Part shown: in pieces, positions 1 to 7,251 of the stretch | Layout: each line of letters begins with the position of its first letter | Numbering within the stretch: the stretch's first letter is position 1 | Source: an uncultured Clostridium sp. | GTDB taxonomy: Bacteria; Bacillota; Clostridia; Lachnospirales; Lachnospiraceae | Direction of reading: 5' to 3' | Assembly (NCBI GenBank): GCA_958442925.1 | Contig: CAUCIO010000042.1 | Span: forward strand, 1 to 14,620 | DNA: 14,620 bases | Program-made: the position numbers and the translations under genes | The notes under the pieces: generated by a model | Seen by the model: the letters and a program-made list of their open reading frames with translations, nothing else | The model's database searches: none | What the model was told of the DNA's origin: nothing

Positions 1-118
1 CCGCAGCTTCTGTCTGTGCTGCTGTTGTCTCTGGCTTCTGAGATGCATTGTTTGAGCAGCCAAATAAAAAAGTTGCTGCTAATCCGCATGATAACACTGC
101 TAAAAATTTCTTCTTCAT
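1..118 (-). CDS. Lipoprotein N-terminus, possibly a sugar ABC transporter substrate-binding protein (partial)
   Basis: Only the first 39 codons are inside the window; the gene runs off the left edge. The ATG at 116-118 is preceded by a strong AGGAGG (127-132) at 8 nt. The peptide begins MKKKFLAVLSCGLAATFLFG and then has Cys21: a lysine-rich n-region, a hydrophobic stretch and an LFGC lipobox. The following residues (SNNASQKPETTAAQTEAA) form the Ser/Thr/Ala/Glu-rich linker typical of clostridial solute-binding lipoproteins. It should be exported, lipidated at Cys21 and held on the outer face of the membrane. It starts 71 bp after xylulokinase on the same strand, with no terminator between, so it probably belongs to the same sugar operon. 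That context suggests a pentose-binding component of an ABC importer. The substrate-binding assignment is inference, because no binding-domain sequence is visible. Confidence 0.7.
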   Translation of the reverse strand, partial: MKKKFLAVLSCGLAATFLFGCSNNASQKPETTAAQTEAA

Positions 119-189
119 CCTGTTTTCCTCCTACTTACGTCTTATTAATTGATTCACAATATCTATTTCGAAGTCTGCAAAAGCCTGTT

Positions 190-1716
190 TTAAAGCTCGT
201 ACAGCGCCTCAAAATCCTCTGCCATGTGGTGATACAGACTGTCGTAGACTGCATGGTACTTTTTATAAAGCTTTGCTTCCTCGCTGTCCGGCTTCACTGT
301 GTCACCTGTTTTTATAAACTGTCTGCAGGCCCAGGAAACGTCTGGGAATGCACAGGTTCCCACCCCTGCTAAAATAGCAGCGCCGTAGGCAGGTCCCTCT
401 TCCTCGGCAAGTGTCTGTATTTCACACTCGTAAAGATCTGCCAGAATCTGACGCCACAGCCTGCTCCTGCTGCCTCCTCCACAAGCCTTCATGGAAGAAA
501 TTTCTGTTCCTGTTCCTTTCAAAAGCGCATTGCAGTCTGCCAGCGAGTAGGCAATTCCCTCCATAATTGCCCGCAGAAGATGAGCTTTTTGATGAATAAT
601 GTTAAGCCCTACAAAGGCTCCCCTGCATTTAGGATTCATATGGGGAGTTCTTTCCCCCATCAGGTATGGCATATAAATCAGCCGTTCGCTCCCAGCTGGA
701 ATTTTTTCCGCTGCCTCATTAATCAGCTGATAAATACTCCTCCCCTCCCTGTCCGCCTGTTCTGTCATATCCTGGCAGTAGGAATCTTTAAACCATTCCA
801 GGGAAAGTCCTGCCGCCTGAGGACCTCCCATGGTAAACCAGCTTCCAGGCACTGCTGCACAGCACAAATGGAGTCCTCCTCCAGGCACAGGCGTATAGTG
901 TTCCAGGTGTGTATATAAAAGAGCGGAAGTTCCTATGGTAGTAAAACTTTCTCTGTCTCTGACAACTCCTATTCCCACAGCTGCTGCCGCATTATCTGCC
1001 GCTCCCGCCACCACCTTGACATTCTCTGTCAGCCCCAGTTTTTCTGCTGCCTCCGGAAGCAGAGTTCCTGTCACCTCCTGAGACTCAAACACCTGGGCCA
1101 GCATTGACTTATCAATCGAAAGACATTCTAAAACCGTATCTGACCAGACCCTGTTTTTTACATCGAGAAGCTGCATTCCCGATGCGTCCGATACATCTGT
1201 TGCAAATACACCGGTGAGACAGTAACGTATATAATCCTTGGGAAGAAGAATATGACGGCATTTTTTCCAATTTTCCGGCTCTTCTTTCCTCACCCATAGA
1301 ATTTTAGCTGCCGTCCAGGCGGCAATAGGAGGATTTGCTGTAATTTCCAGCCATTTCTCTTCCGGCATCAAAGAACTCATTTCCACTGTCTGTTCTGCTG
1401 ATCTCTGATCGCACCAGATAATGGAGCGCCGAATAGGTTTTCCCTTCTCGTCCAGCATAACCAGGCCATGCATCTGACCAGAAAATCCAATTCCCTTAAC
1501 CAGTTCCCCTTCTACCTGAGAAGATTCGACTAATTCTCTGACTGCTGAAAATACAGCATTTTTCCAATCCTCTGGATCCTGTTCCGCCCATCCGTTCGCT
1601 GGCTGATAGAGAGGATATTCTCTGGAAACCTGGGCTTGCACCACTCCATTCTCATCCATGAGAAGAGTTTTAGCTGCGCTGGTTCCTATATCAATCCCTA
1701 TAAAATACTGTTTCAT
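190..1716 (-). CDS. xylB: Xylulokinase, FGGY family
   Basis: This cytoplasmic kinase of 508 aa (E. coli XylB is 484) phosphorylates D-xylulose to D-xylulose 5-phosphate with ATP. The first FGGY domain opens with the phosphate-binding GIDIGTSAAK (residues 7-16). GFSGQMHG (77-84) is the xylulokinase form of the substrate loop. The catalytic Asp is D241 in GAADNAAAAVG. GERTPHMNP (354-362) and ACGGGSRS (411-418) are family-typical blocks of the second domain. The ATG has GGGAGG 7 nt upstream, which lies inside the 3' end of the epimerase gene, and the two genes overlap by 26 bp in different frames, so translational coupling is likely. The neighbours (epimerase, RpiR regulator, lipoprotein) fit pentose catabolism. 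A related pentulose such as ribulose is possible as substrate, but the QMHG and ERTPH motifs favour xylulose. Confidence 0.92.
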   Translation of the reverse strand: MKQYFIGIDIGTSAAKTLLMDENGVVQAQVSREYPLYQPANGWAEQDPEDWKNAVFSAVRELVESSQVEGELVKGIGFSGQMHGLVMLDEKGKPIRRSIIWCDQRSAEQTVEMSSLMPEEKWLEITANPPIAAWTAAKILWVRKEEPENWKKCRHILLPKDYIRYCLTGVFATDVSDASGMQLLDVKNRVWSDTVLECLSIDKSMLAQVFESQEVTGTLLPEAAEKLGLTENVKVVAGAADNAAAAVGIGVVRDRESFTTIGTSALLYTHLEHYTPVPGGGLHLCCAAVPGSWFTMGGPQAAGLSLEWFKDSYCQDMTEQADREGRSIYQLINEAAEKIPAGSERLIYMPYLMGERTPHMNPKCRGAFVGLNIIHQKAHLLRAIMEGIAYSLADCNALLKGTGTEISSMKACGGGSRSRLWRQILADLYECEIQTLAEEEGPAYGAAILAGVGTCAFPDVSWACRQFIKTGDTVKPDSEEAKLYKKYHAVYDSLYHHMAEDFEALYEL

Positions 1717-2392
1717 TTCCTGCCCTCCCTGCTGTCAAAATATCTTGATAGGCCTTAATATTTTCCCGAAGTTCTCCGGCAAACAGCCCGTTTCCCACCA
1801 CAAAAGTTTCTGCTCCGCTGGCAAGAAGCTGCTGTATATTAGTCAGGTTCACACCACCATCCGCCTGAAGTTCTGCTGCCGGATTCCACCGCTTTGCCTG
1901 TTTTTGGGCCTGCCTGAACCGTCCCAGCGAAGAATTTAAAAAACTCTGGCCTTTTCTTCCCGGCCTTGTAGTCATAAGCTGAAGTTTGTCTATCTCCCTC
2001 CACACATTCTCTGATAAAACATTAAGCTCTGTCTCTGGGTTCAAAACAATCCCCGCTCTTTTTCCTAAATTGTGAATGCTTTCAGCGGCCTCCAGAAAAA
2101 CCTCTTCCTCCCCAAATGCCTCCCAATGAAGAAGAATTGTATCTGCCCCTGATTCAGCGCACTGGCAAATTAAATTTTGAGGCTGTTTCGTCATCAGGTG
2201 GACGTCAAAATGCTGCCTGCTGTGTGGTCTGAGCTTTGCAATAAACTCTGGCCCAAATGAAAATCCAGGAACAAACTGTCCGTCCATCACATCCAGGTGG
2301 AGAATAGATATCCCTTCCTCCTCCATTACCTGCATCTGCTCCCCCAGCCTGTAATAATCAGCCGCATAAATTGACGGCGCAAGCTGTACCAT
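1691..2392 (-). CDS. Ribulose-phosphate 3-epimerase family protein (divergent)
   Basis: This TIM-barrel epimerase of 233 aa is expected to interconvert D-ribulose 5-phosphate and D-xylulose 5-phosphate or a related ketose phosphate. Numbered from the upstream GTG, the family core is present: APSI (8-11), HLDVMDG (35-41) with metal ligands His35 and Asp37, DVHLM (66-70) with His68, and catalytic Asp181 in QADGGVN. Two phosphate-contact loops differ from the usual form: NPGFGGQ is RPGRKGQ (146-152), and the usual G-S near the end is VGNGLF (202-207). The ATG at 2390-2392 is preferred because AAGGTG sits 8 nt upstream. The in-frame GTG at 2399-2401 would add three residues but has only a poor ribosome site. 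It lies 36 bp after the RpiR regulator and overlaps xylulokinase by 26 bp. The loop changes leave another phosphosugar, such as a hexulose 6-phosphate, possible. Confidence 0.85.
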   Translation of the reverse strand: MVQLAPSIYAADYYRLGEQMQVMEEEGISILHLDVMDGQFVPGFSFGPEFIAKLRPHSRQHFDVHLMTKQPQNLICQCAESGADTILLHWEAFGEEEVFLEAAESIHNLGKRAGIVLNPETELNVLSENVWREIDKLQLMTTRPGRKGQSFLNSSLGRFRQAQKQAKRWNPAAELQADGGVNLTNIQQLLASGAETFVVGNGLFAGELRENIKAYQDILTAGRAGNETVFYRD

Positions 2393-2428
2393 ATCTGTCA
2401 CCTTTTCTATCTTTTATTTCTGTATCTT

Positions 2429-3271
2429 TTACATCAATTTATTGCAGTCAATGGCTGTCTGAGTCCGCTTCAGCCGTTTGGAGTAATCCCTTTTCGTCTT
2501 TGTAATATATCCCAGATAGAGCACATCTAAAATAAACTGATCTGCCACTCTTCTTGTCACTTTATCCCGCCCTACTGTCAGGTCGCTGACAGAGGTAAAC
2601 AAGCTGATATCTGTGTATTTTAAAAGAGGCGATTTATTCATCTTGGTAATGCTTATAGTGGTTGCTCCCCTGAGTTTTGCAATCTTCATAGCCTGAACTA
2701 CATTCCGCGATCTCCCTTCGTAAGAAATCGCCAGAGCCACATCTCCGGGACGGAGATTATCCGCTGTGATATATTGAAGCATCACATCGCTGTAGGCAGA
2801 GCAGGGAATCCCTAATCGGCAAAATTTCATAAATGCAAATTGGCAGGCTGCAAAAGCGTCTCCTACGCCAAAAAAATGGATTGATTTCGCCGAAATAATC
2901 GCGTCTAACGCCGCCTGATAGCCATCATTGGCCAAAACCATAGTGTTCTGAAGCGTTTGAACATTGCTCTGAAATACTTTTTTCAGAATGACATCAATAT
3001 CGTCTGTCTCCTCAATTCCCTCTTCGTGAATTTCCTCTCCTTCTGAAATCGCTGCTGTAAACGCTTCCTTCAGTCCTGAATATCCATGATACCCCATACG
3101 TTTACAGAAACGGATAATTGAAGCCTCACTGCTTCCTGACTCTGCTGCAATAGCCGCCAGCGTCAGCTGAGTGATAGCCTCTGGGTTTTCCAAAAGGGCC
3201 TGAGCAAAAGCCTTCTCAGCTCTGGGCAGCGACGGAATCAGAAAACGGATTTTTACCAGTAATTCGTTCAT
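2429..3271 (-). CDS. MurR/RpiR family transcriptional regulator
   Basis: This 280-aa cytoplasmic regulator has an N-terminal RpiR-type helix-turn-helix (about residues 1-77). The recognition region is SSEASIIRFCKRMGYHGYSG (48-67), a strong signature of the family. A SIS phosphosugar-binding domain follows at about 110-250, with FFGVGDA (133-139) and AISYEGRSRNVV (181-192). Family members sense a sugar phosphate through the SIS domain and repress or activate adjacent catabolic genes. Here it is the first gene of the operon with the epimerase and xylulokinase, so its effector is probably a pentose phosphate. The ATG has GGAGG six nt upstream. A promoter lies at 3321-3349, and a repeated element sits inside its spacer, consistent with autoregulation. 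The effector and the direction of control are inference. Confidence 0.92.
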   Translation of the reverse strand: MNELLVKIRFLIPSLPRAEKAFAQALLENPEAITQLTLAAIAAESGSSEASIIRFCKRMGYHGYSGLKEAFTAAISEGEEIHEEGIEETDDIDVILKKVFQSNVQTLQNTMVLANDGYQAALDAIISAKSIHFFGVGDAFAACQFAFMKFCRLGIPCSAYSDVMLQYITADNLRPGDVALAISYEGRSRNVVQAMKIAKLRGATTISITKMNKSPLLKYTDISLFTSVSDLTVGRDKVTRRVADQFILDVLYLGYITKTKRDYSKRLKRTQTAIDCNKLM

Positions 3272-3320
3272 GTTTTTCCTCCAGATTCAAATTCCGCAAA
3301 TGAAGTTATCTGTTAAAAAA

Positions 3321-3349
3321 ATCATAGCATCTGCACAATTTGAAGTAAA
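3321..3349 (-). promoter_or_regulatory. Sigma-A promoter of the RpiR-epimerase-xylulokinase operon
   Basis: Read on the minus strand the sequence is TTTACT (-35, at 3344-3349), a 17-nt spacer, then TATGAT (-10, at 3321-3326). A TG one base upstream of the -10 makes it an extended -10 box. Transcription would start near 3314, leaving a leader of roughly 40 nt with a GGAGG ribosome site. The spacer contains one copy of a 12-bp repeated element, a placement typical of a repressor operator. Confidence 0.7.
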
Positions 3350-3429
3350 TATGCACTGTTTTTTTCATATATTCTACTATATTTTCCGCCTTTTAATTGT
3401 ATATTCTGCACAATTTTTCTGCAACTTTT
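3330..3429. repeat. Direct repeat TCTGCACAATTT, candidate RpiR operator
   Basis: The plus-strand 12-mer TCTGCACAATTT occurs exactly at 3330-3341 and again at 3405-3416. A looser third copy, TCTGCAACTTTT, is at 3418-3429. The first copy fills most of the space between the -35 and -10 boxes of the regulator promoter. The two exact copies are 75 bp apart, close to seven helical turns, so a dimer or tetramer could bridge them. The repeats are seen directly; the operator role is inference. Low-complexity AT richness is a partial alternative explanation for the TTT ends, less so for the TCTGCACAA core. Confidence 0.45.
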
Positions 3430-3535
3430 TTACTTGTTTCATTTTTGATATTTCATTTTGAAGTTTTTGTACTGCAGTTTTACTTCGCCCGCCTGCCAGC
3501 TTCCGCGTTCAGATAAATTTCCAAATTGCGTAGCT

Positions 3536-3550
3536 GAAAACGCTGTTTTC
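3536..3550. promoter_or_regulatory. Inverted repeat GAAAAC-GCT-GTTTTC, candidate operator
   Basis: This perfect 6-bp inverted repeat with a 3-nt centre ends two bases before the TTGACA of the threonine aldolase promoter. Symmetry and position suit a regulator site. No regulator can be assigned. The rest of the 358-bp divergent intergenic region is AT-rich and holds the two promoters and the repeats listed separately; no gene is seen in it. Confidence 0.35.
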
Positions 3551-3552
3551 CC

Positions 3553-3581
3553 TTGACAACCTCCCCCTCTTCCCCCAAAAT
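3553..3581 (+). promoter_or_regulatory. Probable sigma-A promoter of the threonine aldolase gene
   Basis: A consensus TTGACA (-35, 3553-3558) is followed after 17 nt by CAAAAT (3576-3581), a 4/6 match to the -10 consensus. The predicted start is near 3588, giving a 42-nt leader with GAGGAGG at 3618-3624. The -35 is strong and the -10 is weak, which is common for promoters needing an activator. Confidence 0.5.
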
Positions 3582-3629
3582 AAAGGCATACAAAATACTT
3601 GCGATTCACGCAGCTTTGAGGAGGAAACT

Positions 3630-4679
3630 ATGAATTTTCACAAATTTACTAACGATTACAGCGAGGGCGCTCATCCTCGAATTTTAGAAGCTCTTATCAA
3701 TGCAAACCTTTCTCAGAATTCCGGCTATGGTCTGGATTCCCACTGTGAAAAAGCAAGAGAACTGATTCTAAAAGAGTGCGGCGGATCCGGCAGTATGCGT
3801 TCTGATTTAGCTATTCACTTCCTGGTAGGAGGAACTCAGACCAATAAAACTGTCATTGACGCAGCTCTGCGCCCACACCAGGCAGTAATTGCAGCTTCTA
3901 CCGGACATGTAAACGTCCATGAGACCGGAGCCATTGAAGCTACAGGCCACAAAGTAATTGCCATCCCCCACACAGATGGAAAGCTGACTGTCCCGGAAAT
4001 CGAAAAAGCCCTGGCCGCTCACCCCGACGAGCATATGGTACAGCCGAAGATGGTCTACATTTCCAATACTACGGAGCTTGGCACACAGTATACAAAAAAA
4101 GAGCTGGAGGATTTAAGCCATCTCTGCCGCCGGAACAATCTCTATCTTTTCCTGGACGGCGCCAGACTTGGCTCTGCTCTCACAAGCTCTGTAAATGATG
4201 TAACGCTGGCCGACCTGGCAGAACTGACCGACGTATTTTATATTGGAGGGACAAAAAACGGCGCCCTTCTGGGAGAAGCTCTCGTAATAAAAAATGAGCA
4301 TATCAAGGAAGATTTCCGCTATTTCATCAAACAGAACGGCGCTCTCTTAGCCAAGGGCTGGCTGCTCGGCATTCAGTTTGAAACTCTCTTTACAGACGGC
4401 CTGTTTTACGAGATGGCCTCCCATGCCAATGAAATGGCCCAGATGCTGCGCCAGGGCTTTGCAGAGCGTGGAATCTCTTTCCTGGCCCCCTCAGTCTCCA
4501 ACCAGCTCTTCCCTGTTGTAGATGACAGACTGGCAGAAGTTCTGATAGAACAGTGGGGCGGACTCTGTGAAAAAAAGGTAGACGAAAACCATACTGCTGT
4601 CCGCCTGGTAACCTCCTGGGCTACCCCGAAAGACGCGGTAGAAGAGCTGTTAAAGGCTCTTGACTCTATTTCAAAGTAA
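3630..4679 (+). CDS. Low-specificity L-threonine aldolase family protein (PLP-dependent)
   Basis: This is a fold-type I PLP enzyme of 349 aa, the usual length for threonine aldolases, which cleave L-threonine or L-allo-threonine to glycine and acetaldehyde. The likely Schiff-base lysine is K209 in GGTKNGALLGEA. LFLDGARLGSAL (173-184) supplies the Asp (D176) that contacts the pyridine nitrogen and the conserved Arg. HFLVGGTQTN (63-72) is the phosphate-binding segment, and GHVNVHETGA (92-101) carries the His expected to stack on the cofactor. The ATG follows GAGGAGG at 5 nt. It is the only plus-strand gene here, monocistronic, with its own promoter and a strong downstream hairpin. It diverges from the sugar operon, but no shared pathway is evident. 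Related beta-eliminating lyases share the fold, so the exact amino acid substrate is uncertain. Confidence 0.88.
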   Translation: MNFHKFTNDYSEGAHPRILEALINANLSQNSGYGLDSHCEKARELILKECGGSGSMRSDLAIHFLVGGTQTNKTVIDAALRPHQAVIAASTGHVNVHETGAIEATGHKVIAIPHTDGKLTVPEIEKALAAHPDEHMVQPKMVYISNTTELGTQYTKKELEDLSHLCRRNNLYLFLDGARLGSALTSSVNDVTLADLAELTDVFYIGGTKNGALLGEALVIKNEHIKEDFRYFIKQNGALLAKGWLLGIQFETLFTDGLFYEMASHANEMAQMLRQGFAERGISFLAPSVSNQLFPVVDDRLAEVLIEQWGGLCEKKVDENHTAVRLVTSWATPKDAVEELLKALDSISK

Positions 4680-4683
4680 ATGC

Positions 4684-4757
4684 AAAGGGAAGAAAAGAAA
4701 TTTTTCGGTGATGTCCAATTGGAACAAGAAAAATTTCTTTTCTTCCCTTTATTTTTT
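4684..4757. terminator. Long 23-bp intrinsic terminator between convergent genes
   Basis: The arms 4684-4706 and 4728-4750 are perfect reverse complements over 23 bp. The 21-nt loop contains the palindrome TCCAATTGGA. On the plus strand the stem is followed by TTTATTTTTT, a good U-tract, so it terminates the threonine aldolase transcript. On the minus strand the downstream sequence is only moderately T-rich, so it would be a weaker terminator for the S41 protease gene. Confidence 0.85.
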
Positions 4758-4766
4758 CTTAATTTC

Positions 4767-6008
4767 TTACTTCTGATTCAGCGCCTCCACAGCGGCCTGA
4801 AGCTGATTATCCTGAGCTTTTGGAATCTCGATCATGGTTTCCAGCCCTTCGTTCAGCTCCACAGTTACATCCGGCTCAATTCCGGCTCCGTGAATATCAG
4901 TTCCGTCCGGAGTGTAATAGTGCTCTGTAGTAAGCTTGATTCCGCTGCCATCCTGCAGCGTATACAGCGACTGGACAATGCCCTTTCCAAAGGTAGTGGT
5001 TCCCACTACCACAGCCCTGTTATGATCCTTCATGGCCCCCGTAAACACCTCAGACGCGCTGGCAGAATTCCCATTTACAAGAATTGCCACAGGAATATCC
5101 ATCTGATGGCCGTCCTCGGAGCTGTAGGTCTCCCCCTCTCCGTTTTTATCGGCAATGGAGACAATGGTTTCCCCGTCAGGAAGCAGATAGTCGATCATTG
5201 CCACGGCTGCATTCAGCTCACCGCCTGGATTATTTCTCAGATCCAGCACCAGGCGCTCCATTCCCTGGGAAGTCAGCTGATCCATACCCGCTTTAAACTG
5301 ATCCGCTGTCACTGTATCAAACTCCGTCACCTCCAGATAGCCGGTTTTATCATCCAGCATCTCCTGCTCTACTGTCTGAATTTCCAGCTTCCGGCGAGTC
5401 ATGGAAAGCTCCACTTCCTCTCCATTTCTGTATACAGTTATGGCAACAGGCGTATTCTCTTCGCCCCGCACATGCTGATCCACAATAGTCTCCAGATCCA
5501 TGGCAGTCACGTCCTGGCCGTCCACCTTAGAAAGAATGTCACCAGGAAGCAGTCCTCCCTCTTCTGCCGGAGAATCCTTATATACTTTAATTACAGTAGA
5601 CACATTTGTCATGCGATCCTGGGAAATCTGAGCTCCGATTCCACAGTATTCTCCTGTGGTCTGCTCCTGCATGGCCTGCATCTCTTCCGGCGTATAGTAA
5701 TCTGCGTACAGGTCTCCCAGGCTGTACATCAGTCCCTTATAGATTCCTGCCTCTTCCAGAGACGGATCCGTATCAAACAGGTACACTTCGTGAATCAGAT
5801 CCAGAATCACATCCAGTTTCTGATTTACCTGCTCCATGTCAAGGGATGCCTCCCCGGAAGCTTCTCCAGAGCTGTTCTCCGCCCTTGTAAGAGTCTGGCT
5901 GCCGAACATATAAATGCCCACAGAGGCTGCCACTGCTGCCAGACAGATAAAAGCTGTGGAAAATACTCCTGCCATGACTCCCTTCCAAAATTTATTTTTA
6001 TGTTCCAT
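4767..6008 (-). CDS. C-terminal processing protease, S41 family (CtpA-like)
   Basis: This membrane-anchored serine protease has 413 aa. An N-terminal transmembrane segment spans about residues 10-36 after a basic start, placing the rest outside the cell. A PDZ domain covers about 118-205 (GIGAQI, GGLLPGDILSKVDG). The S41 catalytic domain contains LDLRNNPGG (255-263), NGNSASASE (312-320) with nucleophile S317, and TFGKG (339-343) with general base K342; the 25-residue Ser-Lys spacing matches the family. The start has AGGAGG 7 nt upstream and lies 31 bp after the M23 peptidase gene. Such proteases often process or clear cell-wall hydrolases or their regulators; a role in controlling the neighbouring M23/FtsEX system is inferred from position only. 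It is the last gene before the terminator. Confidence 0.92.
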   Translation of the reverse strand: MEHKNKFWKGVMAGVFSTAFICLAAVAASVGIYMFGSQTLTRAENSSGEASGEASLDMEQVNQKLDVILDLIHEVYLFDTDPSLEEAGIYKGLMYSLGDLYADYYTPEEMQAMQEQTTGEYCGIGAQISQDRMTNVSTVIKVYKDSPAEEGGLLPGDILSKVDGQDVTAMDLETIVDQHVRGEENTPVAITVYRNGEEVELSMTRRKLEIQTVEQEMLDDKTGYLEVTEFDTVTADQFKAGMDQLTSQGMERLVLDLRNNPGGELNAAVAMIDYLLPDGETIVSIADKNGEGETYSSEDGHQMDIPVAILVNGNSASASEVFTGAMKDHNRAVVVGTTTFGKGIVQSLYTLQDGSGIKLTTEHYYTPDGTDIHGAGIEPDVTVELNEGLETMIEIPKAQDNQLQAAVEALNQK

Positions 6009-6039
6009 TTTTAAGCCTCCTGTGTCTGTTTCCCATCTG

Positions 6040-7239
6040 CTACGGGCTCACATACTTAGACGGATTCACATAGCTTCCATTCAGTCTCACGCCAAAATGA
6101 AGATGGGGTCCTGTGGAATAACCGGTCGAACCCACCTTGGCAATTACCTGCCCCTTTTTCACTTTCTCCCCCGCTGATACCAGAAGCTTGGAGCAGTGCA
6201 TGTATACAGTCGAAACTCCGCCGCCGTGATTGAGCATGATATAATTTCCAGCTGAATAGCTGTAGGTAGAAATAGTCACCGTACCGTCTGCCGAAGCGAT
6301 AATATCGCTTCCTGACGCGGCTCCGATGTCAATTCCCTGATGATTGCTGGACGCCCCTTCTGTAGGAGAGGTTCTTCCTCCGAAACCAGAAGTGATCCGG
6401 CCGCTGGAGGGACAGGGCCATACAAAATTAATGTTCCCAATGCTGACTGGTTTATACGTCTGCCCCTGAGCTTCTGCCTTCTTCTTCGCTTCCTCCTCCT
6501 GCCGTTTCAGTTCCGCCTCAATCTGCTTAATCCTGTCCTCCTGAGCCTTTATATCAGCCTGATAGGAAGCCAGCTGGGCTTCATTGGCAGAAATCTGGTT
6601 CTGGTACTTCTGAAGCTCCTGAGTCTTTTCGCTGACCAGGCGCTCTACTGAGCTCTGTTTGGCCTCTGTCTTATCTTTCAGGGATACAAGCTCTGCGTGT
6701 TCCGCTTCCAGCTTTTTCTCGCTCTCTGCAATTTCATCCTTGATTTCGCCGTATCTAGTCAGCTGCTTTCTGTCGTAGGAGGAAATCTTCTGAATGTATT
6801 CCGCCCGGTTCAGCATCTCGGACAGGGAGCCTGATTCCATAAGAAGATCCAGATAACTGGTATCCCCCTTTTCATACATATACTTAATACGCAGCTTCAT
6901 GGAGTCGTACTGGGCTTCCTCTGTCTCCCTGGCCTCCTCCAGCTGCCCCTTCGTCTCCTCAATCTCAGCTTCCTTATCTGTAATCTGCCCGGAAAGAGCC
7001 GTCAGCTCCTGATCCAGCTTCTCCAGATCGGAATCCAGCTGCCTTACATAGCTCTCTGTATCCGATTTCAGCCCTTCCAGATTTTTAATAGTCTCTTCTG
7101 TTTTCTTTTTTTCTTCCTCCAGGGAAGAAATCTGATCCTTCGCGCTGTCAATATCGCCTTTCTTTGCCGCCTGGACAGGAAGAGTCCAGAGCGCGGCAGC
7201 CAGGAAAATCGCCCCTGCCTTCCATCTTCCTTTTCTCAT
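6040..7239 (-). CDS. EnvC/PcsB-like murein hydrolase: coiled coil plus M23 (LytM) domain
   Basis: This secreted protein has 399 aa. A signal peptide covers residues 1-24 (basic n-region, hydrophobic core, PVQA before the cut). Two long coiled-coil segments, about 28-115 and 160-255, are rich in Glu, Lys, Leu and Gln. The C-terminal M23 domain (about 275-399) keeps all zinc and catalytic residues: H300 and D304 in NHQGIDIG, H348 in VYMH, and H379/H381 in PHLHFG. An active endopeptidase is therefore expected, unlike EnvC, whose LytM site is degenerate. It starts 12 bp after ftsX, and its AGGAGG overlaps the ftsX stop region, indicating coupling. In known systems FtsX recruits such coiled-coil proteins (EnvC, PcsB, CwlO) to control septal peptidoglycan cleavage; that role is inferred here from order and domain layout. 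Confidence 0.9.
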   Translation of the reverse strand: MRKGRWKAGAIFLAAALWTLPVQAAKKGDIDSAKDQISSLEEEKKKTEETIKNLEGLKSDTESYVRQLDSDLEKLDQELTALSGQITDKEAEIEETKGQLEEARETEEAQYDSMKLRIKYMYEKGDTSYLDLLMESGSLSEMLNRAEYIQKISSYDRKQLTRYGEIKDEIAESEKKLEAEHAELVSLKDKTEAKQSSVERLVSEKTQELQKYQNQISANEAQLASYQADIKAQEDRIKQIEAELKRQEEEAKKKAEAQGQTYKPVSIGNINFVWPCPSSGRITSGFGGRTSPTEGASSNHQGIDIGAASGSDIIASADGTVTISTYSYSAGNYIMLNHGGGVSTVYMHCSKLLVSAGEKVKKGQVIAKVGSTGYSTGPHLHFGVRLNGSYVNPSKYVSP

Positions 7240-7251
7240 CCCTATGCCCTC

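Noticed and set aside
3272..3629. Phage, insertion sequence or CRISPR signal in the divergent intergenic region
   Set aside because: The only repeats are the short TCTGCACAATTT element and the 15-bp inverted repeat. There are no spacer-repeat units, transposase frames or terminal repeats here or elsewhere in the window.
4680..6014. A 444-codon plus-strand open frame opposite the S41 protease
   Set aside because: It mirrors the protease gene, has no ribosome site and gives a low-complexity His/Leu/Ser-rich translation with no family motif. The minus-strand frame carries all the S41 and PDZ motifs.
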